A stretch of DNA of 43,846 bases, taken from Deltaproteobacteria bacterium UBA2385. Lineage in GTDB: Bacteria > Myxococcota_A > UBA796 > UBA2385. The position numbers and the translations under genes are program-made. Shown here piece by piece: positions 37,242-43,846 of the stretch. Every line of letters begins with the position of its first letter. Within the stretch, counting starts at the first letter, position 1. A model generated the notes under the pieces. The model did not search any database, was not told the origin of the DNA, and worked only from the letters and a program-made list of their open reading frames with translations. Location: assembly GCA_002343455.1 (NCBI GenBank), contig DDSR01000182.1, positions 1-43,846 of the forward strand, given 5' to 3'.

Positions 37242-39221
37242 GTGAGCGAACTGCACGCCGGTGACCTGATCGCGGAGCGTTTTCGCATCGAGAGCCTGCT
37301 GGGCGAGGGCGGGATCGCGCGTGTCTACAAGGTGCGCCACACCCGGCTGGGCAGCACCCACGCGCTGAAGATCCTGCACCTGCTCAAGCCGGCGCTGGCC
37401 GACCGCTTGCTGTTGGAGGGCCGGATCCAGGCCCAGCTCCACCACCCGAACCTGGTTCGAGTCACCGACGTGGTCGAGCACCAGGGCATGCCCTGCCTGG
37501 TGATGGAGTACGTGGCCGGCACGCAGCTCCAGGAGCTGCTGGTCGAGCAGGGCGCGCTGCCGCTGGACGTCGCCTTGCCGATGTTCGCCGGCATCCTCTC
37601 GGCGGTCGCGACGGCCCATGACCTGGGCGTCCTGCACCGCGATCTCAAGCCCGCCAACATCCTGCTGACCCGCCAGGGCGACCGCTGGCTGCCCAAGGTC
37701 AGCGACTTCGGCATCGCCAAGATCGCCTCGGGTGGCTTGCGCGAGGGCGAGACCCAGGCCGGGGTGACGATGGGCACCCCCGGCTACATGGCCCCCGAGC
37801 AGATCGAAGACAGCAGCCAGATCGACCACCGGGCCGACATCTTCGCCCTGGGCGCGCTGCTGTACGAGATGCTCTCGGGCAGCCGGCCCTTCGCCCAGGA
37901 CACGACCTACAAGACCCTGAAGGCCACCATCGAGGGGCAGCTCAGCCCCCTGCGCGAGCTTCAGCCCGGTGTGCCGGCCCACCTCGCCCAGGCCGTCCAC
38001 CGCTGCCTGGCCGTCGAGATGGAGGACCGCTTTCCGGACTGCCACGCCCTGGCGGACGCGCTCTTCGCCGACCAGCCGGTCCTGCGCGCCCTGGTCTCCA
38101 AGCTGGAGGCCGAGGCGATCCCCGAGGGCTTGCAGCGCCCCGAGTCGACCCGGCTCTCGCCCGACTCCTCCGCCGTCCGCACCTCGCCCGAGCCGCTCCC
38201 GACCCCGACCGTCGAGCAGGCCCAGGCCCCCGCGCCCCTGATGCCGCTGGGCTCCGGCGCGACGCTGGTGGCCGATCCGACCGACCTGCCCGCCTTCGAC
38301 CCGGCGGCCTTCTCGCCGGCGCGCCAGACCGAGGAGACCTCTCGGATGAGCATCGGGGTCGCCGGTCCCGGGGCCCAGACCCAAGCAGACTCCGAGGTCG
38401 ACGAGGAGTCCGACGAGCACGAGCCTCCCCCTCGCAAGCGCGGGCTCTCGGTGCCGACGCTGGCCGGGCTGGCGCTGGCGGCCGGGCTGGGGGTGTCCGG
38501 CTTGTGGTGGATGATGCAGCCCGAACCGGCCGAGCCCGTAGCGGCCTCGTCGGCCCTGACGCCCGCGCTCAGCGGCGCCGTCCCTGGTACGGCAGCTCCC
38601 AACACGGCAGCTCCCAGCAACGGGCCCTCGCCCCAGCCCGAGCCCCTCGCGGCGGCTGCGGCGGCCCCGGCGCCGGTCGTAGAGGAGCCGGTCGTAGAGG
38701 AGCCGGTTGTGGAGCCGGTCGTCAAGGAGCCGCCGGTTGTGGAGCCGGTCGTCAAGGAGCCGGTCGCGGCGCCGCCTCCCGTCGTAGAGCAGCCTTCTGT
38801 GGAGGAGCCCACCGCTGAGGAGCCCGCCGCAGAGGAGCCCGCCGCTGAAGAGCCCGCCGCTGAAGAGCCCTCCGCAGAGGAGCCCGTCGCCGAGCTCGAG
38901 CCGGCCGCCGAGGCGCCCCCTCCCCCACCGGCCATCGTCGGGACCTGGTCCGGCACCGCCAACAACCTGCCCCTGACGGTGCAGATCACCAGCCAGGACG
39001 GCGAGCGGATCTCCGGGGTCGTGACCATCACCCAGGGGGCCTCGGAGCGGGTCTCGCGCATCTCGGGGTCGATCAGCGCCGCTTCGAACCGCCTGAGCTT
39101 CGCGGAGGAGGGGGGCAGCGGCCTGTCCTTCAGCGGCGTCGTGCGCGGCACCGGGATGATGGGCACCTACAGCAGCCGGGGGAAGGAAGGAAGCCTTAGC
39201 TGGAGCGCTCAGCGGAGGTAG
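37242..39221 (+). CDS. Membrane Ser/Thr protein kinase with extracytoplasmic beta domain
   Basis: 659 residues from GTG 37242. The kinase domain (~13-280) has GEGGIARVYK, ALK (Lys43), HRDLKPANIL (132-141), DFG (155-157) and APE (184-186), and is fully catalytic. A Pro/Thr/Glu-rich linker is followed by one transmembrane segment (~407-425, LAGLALAAGLGVSG) after a PRKRG stop-transfer. Outside lies a long Pro-Val-Glu/Pro-Ala-Glu repeat spacer, then a C-terminal ~85-residue beta domain (IVGTWSGTANNLPLTVQI ... GTYSSRGKEGSLSW) resembling a lipocalin-like sensor fold. It is likely an envelope-sensing kinase. GGAG lies about 10 nt before GTG. Confidence 0.92.
   Translation: MSELHAGDLIAERFRIESLLGEGGIARVYKVRHTRLGSTHALKILHLLKPALADRLLLEGRIQAQLHHPNLVRVTDVVEHQGMPCLVMEYVAGTQLQELLVEQGALPLDVALPMFAGILSAVATAHDLGVLHRDLKPANILLTRQGDRWLPKVSDFGIAKIASGGLREGETQAGVTMGTPGYMAPEQIEDSSQIDHRADIFALGALLYEMLSGSRPFAQDTTYKTLKATIEGQLSPLRELQPGVPAHLAQAVHRCLAVEMEDRFPDCHALADALFADQPVLRALVSKLEAEAIPEGLQRPESTRLSPDSSAVRTSPEPLPTPTVEQAQAPAPLMPLGSGATLVADPTDLPAFDPAAFSPARQTEETSRMSIGVAGPGAQTQADSEVDEESDEHEPPPRKRGLSVPTLAGLALAAGLGVSGLWWMMQPEPAEPVAASSALTPALSGAVPGTAAPNTAAPSNGPSPQPEPLAAAAAAPAPVVEEPVVEEPVVEPVVKEPPVVEPVVKEPVAAPPPVVEQPSVEEPTAEEPAAEEPAAEEPAAEEPSAEEPVAELEPAAEAPPPPPAIVGTWSGTANNLPLTVQITSQDGERISGVVTITQGASERVSRISGSISAASNRLSFAEEGGSGLSFSGVVRGTGMMGTYSSRGKEGSLSWSAQRR
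38672..38895. repeat. Pro-Val-Glu / Pro-Ala-Glu spacer repeats in kinase gene
   Basis: Two low-complexity arrays: first GTCGTAGAGGAGCCG-type units (encoding VVEEP) with VVEPVVKEP units, then GAGCCCGCCGCTGAAGAG-type units (encoding EEPAA). They form a stiff periplasmic spacer like TonB-type Pro-Glu/Pro-Lys arms. Confidence 0.8.
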
Positions 39222-39251
39222 ACTCCCCCTTCCCACCCTGCTGGAGTCCGG

Positions 39252-40199
39252 ATGACCCTGCTGATCGCTGCCCTGCTCGCCTCTCCCCTCGCCCAGGCCG
39301 GCAGCGGGCCCTGGTCCCTCTCCCCCGGCGACCACACCCTCTACCTGGGGGTCGAGGCCCAGCGCTTCGATCACCTCGCGCTCTCCAGCGGCAGCGGCGC
39401 CGACGATGTGCTGCAGGTCTCCGACGGGATGCAGACCTTCGGGGTCAAGGCCATCGCCAGCCTGGGCCTGCTTCCCCGGCTGGAGGGCGAGCTGGTCCTG
39501 CCCTGGCAGTCGGTGCGCAACAACCGGCCGTCGGATTTCCCCTGCGACGCGCTGGGGCTGAAGGCCTGCGAGCCGACCTCCGGCGTGGGCATCATTCGCG
39601 CCCGGCTGAAGGGCCAGTGGCTCGACCAGCTGGTGGGCGCGCCGCTCTCGGCGGCGATTGGCACCGAGCTCCGGCTGGGGCAGCTGACCGCCTCGACCCG
39701 GCAGCGCCTGACCAACCGGGGAGAGGGCACGATGGACGTCGGGGGCTTCGCCTCGTTCGGCCGGACCGGAGGGCTGGGGAACGGCTACTGGAGCGCCTTC
39801 CTGGAGGGAGGAGGGCGTTACCGCTCCAAGAATCGCAGCTACGACGCGGTCGACGCCCCCGGCGCGGAGTTCTGGGCCGAGGGAGAGCTCTTCCTGGCCC
39901 CCTCGCGGGCGGTGGCAATCGGCCCGACGGCCGCCTGGATCAGCCGACCCGAAGGGGTGGACATCGAGGAGATGCTGGCCGACACCTCGATCGTGCTCGA
40001 CCGGGATCGCCTCTCGGCGCTGACCTTCATGTCGGCACAGGCGGGGCTGAAGGCCCTGGTCCGCACCGGGAACGCCGTGACGACCAGCGTCGGCGTGTCG
40101 CGGACCATCTACGCGGTCAACAACCCGACCGATGTCTGGAGCGTCGACCTGGGCCTCTCCGCCCGCGGCTTCCTGACCAAGAAGGACCGGCAGCCCTGA
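39252..40199 (+). CDS. Predicted outer-membrane beta-barrel protein (transporter-like)
   Basis: 315 residues. MTLLIAALLASPLAQAGSG is a signal peptide cut after AQA. The mature part has periodic beta strands (HTLYLGVEAQRF, FGVKAIASLGLL, AAIGTELRLGQL, GGFASFGRTGGLGNGYWSAFLEGG, TTSVGVSRTIY) consistent with a ~12-strand barrel such as the phenol-degradation MetA/transporter-like group. A Cys pair (PCDALGLKACEP) probably forms a loop disulfide. It follows the kinase by 30 bp and may share its transcript. The substrate is unknown. Confidence 0.75.
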   Translation: MTLLIAALLASPLAQAGSGPWSLSPGDHTLYLGVEAQRFDHLALSSGSGADDVLQVSDGMQTFGVKAIASLGLLPRLEGELVLPWQSVRNNRPSDFPCDALGLKACEPTSGVGIIRARLKGQWLDQLVGAPLSAAIGTELRLGQLTASTRQRLTNRGEGTMDVGGFASFGRTGGLGNGYWSAFLEGGGRYRSKNRSYDAVDAPGAEFWAEGELFLAPSRAVAIGPTAAWISRPEGVDIEEMLADTSIVLDRDRLSALTFMSAQAGLKALVRTGNAVTTSVGVSRTIYAVNNPTDVWSVDLGLSARGFLTKKDRQP

Positions 40200-40207
40200 G
40201 CACCCCG

Positions 40208-40255
40208 GCGCCTCAGCGACCCAGCGCCTCTGTGCCTCTGCGCCTCAGTGACTCA
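40208..40255. repeat. GCGCCTC-type intergenic repeat element
   Basis: The 61-bp gap between two convergent genes is filled with GCGCCTC-type heptamers at 40208, 40224, 40232 (GTGCCTC) and 40240. A 16-nt block (40208-40223) recurs at 40240-40255 with two mismatches. From memory, CCTCTGTGCCTCTGCG-type intergenic strings recur in several bacterial phyla; whether this is one is inference. Confidence 0.45.
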
Positions 40256-40260
40256 GCTGA

Positions 40261-41040
40261 CTACTCGGCCTCGCTGAGGGCCTTCTGGGTGCGCGGGCGC
40301 AGGCGCTCGGCGCGCGCGGGGTCGGTCTTCCCCACCTGCTCCAAGGCGGCGTCCACCTGGCCCTGGTCGCCCTGGTGGGCGCCGGCGACCGCCAGCAGGC
40401 CCCAGGCTTCGGGGGTGGAGGCGCTCTCGGGCCAGCCCTTGACCAGCCCGTTGGCCCGCCCGCTGACCGCGGTCCAGGCCTCGCGCCGCAGGTAGAAGCG
40501 GGCGATCAGCAGCTCCTTCCGAGCCAGCCGCTCCCGAGACTCCTGGTAGCGCTCGGCGACCTCGACCCGGTGCTCGCTCTCGGGGAAGCGCGCCTCGAAG
40601 CCGGCCCAGGTGTTGACCGCCTGGCGGGTCCAGGTCTGGTCGCGCGCGGCCAGCCGGGGGGCCTTGCGGTAGAGGCTCATGCCGATGCGGTAGACGACGT
40701 GGTCGATGTCGGGGTGCCGGGGGTGCATCCGCATGAAGTCTTCGTAGGCGAGCCGGGCCAGATCCCAGTCGCTCTTGCGGAAGTGCACATCGGCCACCGC
40801 CAGCTCGGCCTTGATCGCCAGCGGATCGTCGCGGTGGTAGTTGCGGATGCGGTTGAAGGTCTCCAGCGCCTTGGCGTGGTTGCCGCGCTGCAGGTACTTC
40901 AGGCCCAGATCGTACTGCTGCTGGACGGTCAGCTCCTTGCCGCGCCGGGTCGGCGCCGCCGTGGCGGTGGAGCAGAGACCGGGGCTGAGGGCGAGGCCCA
41001 GCGTGAGGGCGAGCGAGAGGAGGAGGGTGCGGGCGAGCAT
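40261..41040 (-). CDS. bamD: BamD-like TPR protein of outer-membrane assembly
   Basis: 259 residues. The signal peptide is cut around ATAA-PT. Because the Cys at position 23 lacks a proper lipobox, this is read as a type I signal rather than a lipoprotein, unlike E. coli BamD. Tandem TPR-like helices follow: QYDLGLKYLQRGNHAKALE, KAELAVADVHFRKSDWDLA with YEDFMRMHPRHP, and RYQESRERLARKELLIARFYL. The last block, with arrival at FYLRREAW, matches the BamD pattern. The expected role is in the Bam complex that inserts barrel proteins, apt given several barrel genes nearby. A CpoB/YbgF-type TPR protein is the alternative. Confidence 0.78.
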   Translation of the reverse strand: MLARTLLLSLALTLGLALSPGLCSTATAAPTRRGKELTVQQQYDLGLKYLQRGNHAKALETFNRIRNYHRDDPLAIKAELAVADVHFRKSDWDLARLAYEDFMRMHPRHPDIDHVVYRIGMSLYRKAPRLAARDQTWTRQAVNTWAGFEARFPESEHRVEVAERYQESRERLARKELLIARFYLRREAWTAVSGRANGLVKGWPESASTPEAWGLLAVAGAHQGDQGQVDAALEQVGKTDPARAERLRPRTQKALSEAE

Positions 41041-41135
41041 GGCGAGCGCCTAGCCCGTCCGAAGGAGGCGCGCATGCTTCCCGAAGGGGCCCGCGGTGCC
41101 TATGACATTGTCCAGCTCACAAAAGGATGTGTCCC

Positions 41136-42218
41136 ATGAAGCGTGCTGATCTCCTCGCCCTGCAGGCCCACGAGGGCTACCCGATGCTCAGCATCCTTCT
41201 GCCCACGCACCGGACCTCTCCCGAGAACCAGGCCGATCCGATCGTCTGCCGGAACCTCCTGCGCGAGGCCGCCGAGCGGCTGCAAGACGAGCTCGGCAAG
41301 CGCGAAGTCGCGCAGATCCTGGCCGAGGTGGAGGAGCTGGTCGAAGAGATGGACTGGGCCCACACCCTCGACGGCCTCGCGATCTTCGCCAGCGAGGGCC
41401 ACTCCCAGGTGGTCCACCTGCCCTACGCGGTCAAGCCGCGGGTGGTGGTCGACCACAGCTACGCCACCCGGGATGTCGTCTTCGCCTTCAACCGCAGCCC
41501 CCGCTACCGGGTGCTGGTCCTCTCCGAGAAGCCCACCCGCCTGTACGAGGCCGTGCTCTCCGACCTGAGCGAGCACATCGGCGACGGCTTCCCGATGGTC
41601 TTCCGCGGCCCCGGGGGCGGCGGCAAGATCACCGAGACCGCGGGCGTCAACGTCGGCCGGCTGCGCGACGACCTGCACAAGCAGTTCTTCCGCGACGTGG
41701 ACGCCGCCCTGGTGGCGCTCGACAAGGAGGATGATCTGCCCCTGGTGGTCGTCGGCGTCGACCGCTACCTCTCCCTCTTCGCCGAGGTCGGCAGCGTCGG
41801 GGACAAGCTGCTGGGCACGGTCTCGGGCAGCTACGACAAGCGCTCGGTCCAGGAGCTGGGTCGGCTGGCCTGGGAGGTGGCCCAGGAGGGGCTGGCCACC
41901 CGACGGCAGGAGGTCCTGGACCAGCTCGGGCAGGCTGTCGGCAACGACAAGGCCGTCTCCGGACTGGAGCAGGTCTGGCGGGCCGCCGCCGAGGGCCGAG
42001 GGCACCTGCTGCTGGTCGACCCGACCCTGAACGCCGCAGGAGTCCTGGACGAGAGCGGCTCGCGGCTGACCCGGGTCGAAGATCCGACCGCCCCCGGCGT
42101 GATCGACGATGTCGTGGACGAGCTGATCGAGCTGGTGATCGCCAAGGGCGGCACGGTGGTTTTCCAGGAGGAGGGCCTGGACGACCACGAGGGCGTGGCG
42201 CTCATCCTGCGCTGGTGA
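41136..42218 (+). CDS. baeRF3-type protein, bacterial eRF1-related
   Basis: 360 residues from ATG 41136, chosen because AAAAGGA lies 8 nt upstream (ATG 41127 has none). It matches the bacterial/archaeal eRF1-like family 3: YPMLSILLPTHRTSPENQADP at the start, LDGLAIFASEGHSQVVHLPY, RYRVLVLSEKPTRLYE, then a glycine loop GPGGGGK (~157-163), HKQFFRDVDAAL, and PLVVVGVDRYLSLFAE. The C-terminal part is L7Ae/eRF1-domain-3-like. These proteins are predicted to act on stalled ribosomes or peptidyl-tRNA; the function is unproven. The loop may take the place of the eRF1 GGQ motif. It is convergent with the vWA lipoprotein gene. Confidence 0.85.
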   Translation: MKRADLLALQAHEGYPMLSILLPTHRTSPENQADPIVCRNLLREAAERLQDELGKREVAQILAEVEELVEEMDWAHTLDGLAIFASEGHSQVVHLPYAVKPRVVVDHSYATRDVVFAFNRSPRYRVLVLSEKPTRLYEAVLSDLSEHIGDGFPMVFRGPGGGGKITETAGVNVGRLRDDLHKQFFRDVDAALVALDKEDDLPLVVVGVDRYLSLFAEVGSVGDKLLGTVSGSYDKRSVQELGRLAWEVAQEGLATRRQEVLDQLGQAVGNDKAVSGLEQVWRAAAEGRGHLLLVDPTLNAAGVLDESGSRLTRVEDPTAPGVIDDVVDELIELVIAKGGTVVFQEEGLDDHEGVALILRW

Positions 42219-42233
42219 GCGCTCGCCCGTGGC

Positions 42234-43757
42234 CTACTCCGGGCAGCTGCGGCCCAGGTCGTAGCGGACGGTGATCAGCGCCAGGGGCTCGGGGCGGCTG
42301 CCGAGGACGACCTCGTTGGTGGCCTCCTCGTAGACCCAGTCGGTCCAGATCTCGCCGTCGACGTCGACCTGGATGGAGGTCGGCTCGGGCTGCCCGCTAA
42401 GCAGGAAGCGCTGCCCGGCCTCCCCGTGGACGAGGCCGCCGATGCTGGCGAAGTACCGGCCCCAGTCGCCCGAGCAGATGCTCAGCGCGGTGCCCCCGCT
42501 GGCCAGGGCCGCCTCGACGTAGCCGGTGCCCGGGTAGGCGGTCGCGCAGCCGTCGGGCAGGTCGCCGACGATGGCCACGATGGCCGCCGACGGGGCCACG
42601 CCCTGGATACGCTCGACGTAGTGCTCCCAGCTCTTGGGGGACTGCTCGGGCTCGTCGGAGATGGCCACGGCGATCGTCTTGGCGTCCGAGCGCAAGAAGC
42701 CGTCGTTGCAGCCTCCTCCGACGGCGCGCTCGATGCCGTTGGCCAGGATGGTCAGGCCCGCCTCGGTGAAGGTCCCCGGCGCGCTGGCCAGGGCCTCGCC
42801 GAAGGCGTCGCCGAGATCCGCGGTGCCCTCGTCGAAGAAGCTGCCGGTGTGGCAGCCGTTGTCGTCGACGGTGACCATGGCCTGCCAGTCGGTGCCCGCC
42901 GCGCTGAGGTCCTCGACCAGCAGCCCCAGGTTGGCCCGCATATTGGCCTCGTCGTCCTTCATCGAGCAGGAGCGGTCGACGAAGAAGACCAGGTCGGCCT
43001 TCTCCCAGGGGCCGTCGGGCTGCCGGAAGTAGTCCGTGGCCACCTCCAGCCCGTCGACCACGCCGCGCCCCTCGATGGCGACCCGGGTCGAGCCCGAGGC
43101 CTCGTTGTGGGCGATCCAGAGCTCGCCGCTGTTGGCGCCCGTCTCGGCCGGGGCGAAGCGCAGCGTGGTCGAGGTGGACTCGCCGGGCGCCAGCGAGAGC
43201 GGCGTCGGCAGCTCGGGATCCAGCCGGTAGGGGTCCCCGACCAGCAAGGACTGGTCGAGCACCAGCACGTCCTCGCCGACGTTGCGGAGCACCAGCTCGG
43301 TGCTGTCCTGCGCGCAGAGCTCGACCGACCCGAAGTCGACCGGGTTGGGCTCGACCTGGAGTCGGGGGCGGGCCGCCCGGCCGCTGAGCCCGACGGCCAG
43401 CTCGCGCTCGTCGGGATCGTCGCTGCGGATCAGGGCCTGGGCGGTGTCGGCGTCGGACCAGGGCAGGTAGCGCACCTGGACCTCCAGGCTGGCCCCGGGG
43501 GCGAGGCTCTGGCCGCCGTCGAAGTCGACCAGCTCGAAGGCGGCGGCCACCTGGTCGAGCTCGACGCCCTCCAGGAAGAGCGCGGCGTCGCCGACGTTGG
43601 AGACGGTGAAGCTGGCCTCGGCCGTCTGCGAGAGGGGCACGGCGCCCAGGTCCAGCGAGGAGGGCGAGACCTCGATGTCCGGCGAGGCCGAGTTGGTCTC
43701 GACACCCTTGCTGAAGGTGGTGTCGGAGCAGGCCAGGGCGAGCAGGGCGAGGATCAT
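42234..43757 (-). CDS. Surface lipoprotein with two ASH-type domains and a vWA domain
   Basis: 507 residues. MILALLALACSD is a very short lipoprotein signal (Cys10). Two ~100-residue ASH/choice-of-anchor-D-type beta domains follow (IEVSPSSLDLGAVPLSQTAE and LQVEPNPVDFGSVELCAQDS). A von Willebrand A domain (~240-420) then carries the metal site DRSCSM with downstream DDNG and AISDEPEQSP. The vWA Cys residues suggest disulfides. The C-terminus is a beta domain ending in YDLGRSCPE. It should be an outer-surface metal-dependent adhesion or binding protein. A TTGACA -35-like box lies ~30 bp upstream. Confidence 0.85.
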   Translation of the reverse strand: MILALLALACSDTTFSKGVETNSASPDIEVSPSSLDLGAVPLSQTAEASFTVSNVGDAALFLEGVELDQVAAAFELVDFDGGQSLAPGASLEVQVRYLPWSDADTAQALIRSDDPDERELAVGLSGRAARPRLQVEPNPVDFGSVELCAQDSTELVLRNVGEDVLVLDQSLLVGDPYRLDPELPTPLSLAPGESTSTTLRFAPAETGANSGELWIAHNEASGSTRVAIEGRGVVDGLEVATDYFRQPDGPWEKADLVFFVDRSCSMKDDEANMRANLGLLVEDLSAAGTDWQAMVTVDDNGCHTGSFFDEGTADLGDAFGEALASAPGTFTEAGLTILANGIERAVGGGCNDGFLRSDAKTIAVAISDEPEQSPKSWEHYVERIQGVAPSAAIVAIVGDLPDGCATAYPGTGYVEAALASGGTALSICSGDWGRYFASIGGLVHGEAGQRFLLSGQPEPTSIQVDVDGEIWTDWVYEEATNEVVLGSRPEPLALITVRYDLGRSCPE

Positions 43758-43762
43758 GTCCG

Positions 43763-43791
43763 GGAGTGGCCCGATCCCCGCGTGTTGTCAA
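43763..43791 (-). promoter_or_regulatory. Weak sigma-70-like promoter for the vWA lipoprotein gene
   Basis: On the minus strand, TTGACA (43786-43791) is a perfect -35 hexamer in a region otherwise rich in GC, but no convincing -10 appears at 17 bp, where CACTCC/CCACTC is found. The spacing to ATG leaves almost no leader. The rest of the edge segment 43792-43846 shows nothing assignable. Confidence 0.25.
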
Positions 43792-43846
43792 CCCTAGGGG
43801 GCGCCGAGGGCCGTTATCCAGAGACAGCGGGTGGGGCTGGGGCCTC

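Noticed and set aside
37196..37245. 16-codon leader frame starting ATG 37196 and overlapping the kinase GTG by GTGA
   Set aside because: No ribosome-binding site and no recognisable attenuator peptide; its length and overlap could be chance.
37149..39374. Minus-strand open frame of 741 codons opposite the second kinase
   Set aside because: Low-complexity Gly/Arg/Leu text; the plus strand carries a full set of kinase motifs.

Overview
The window is very GC-rich and densely coding, with many GTG starts, 4-bp stop/start overlaps, numerous short-signal lipoproteins, Hanks-type Ser/Thr kinases and surface proteins with Asp-Thr-Gly linkers. This looks like a Myxococcota-type (former deltaproteobacterial) chromosome. 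That is inferred from protein style; no rRNA or other marker is present. No tRNA, rRNA, CRISPR array, transposase or integrase was seen.

Layout. 1-1960: two tandem paralogous secreted/envelope proteins of unknown role, the first cut by the window edge. 1961-6706: a thiol-redox cluster. A palindrome plus half-site and a textbook sigma-54 (-24/-12) sequence precede a dihydrolipoyl-dehydrogenase-like flavoprotein, a peroxiredoxin-glutaredoxin fusion, an ABC half-exporter and a redoxin-fold lipoprotein. The redoxin gene has an in-frame UGA sitting in a UxxC motif and followed by a bSECIS-like hairpin, so it is read here as a selenoprotein.

6728-20383 is the accessory, conflict-system-like part. 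A plus-strand operon with ATGA overlaps encodes a 1666-aa TIR-solenoid protein, a ParA/MinD-type ATPase and a Uma2-family nuclease with a novel N-terminal extension, followed 10 bp later by an NPEPL1-like M17 aminopeptidase. A convergent minus-strand operon encodes a membrane Ser/Thr kinase, a P-loop ATPase and a NACHT NTPase, with a GTGA overlap between the last two. These two operons are the best candidates for an undescribed defence or signalling system.

20395-24835: an inverted repeat in a divergent promoter, then a coupled SO_0444-type metal permease with a heavy-metal-associated domain and a Na/Pi-cotransporter-family protein, a TetR regulator, and a cyclopropane-fatty-acid-synthase-like methyltransferase. 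24854-26337: a lipoprotein and a convincing MutH endonuclease, a family otherwise typical of Dam-bearing gammaproteobacteria.

26408-43757 is mainly envelope biology: an FG-GAP lipoprotein, a zinc phospholipase C/P1-nuclease-like enzyme, beta-barrel candidates, a five-copy lamin-tail-domain lipoprotein with expandable DTG linkers, an OmpA-type lipoprotein, an Asp/Glu-rich repeat lipoprotein, a Tat lipoprotein, a second Ser/Thr kinase with an extracytoplasmic beta domain, a BamD-like TPR protein, a baeRF3 (eRF1-like) protein and a vWA/ASH lipoprotein. Start sites were chosen from ribosome-binding sites, signal sequences and domain limits, and are uncertain where stated.
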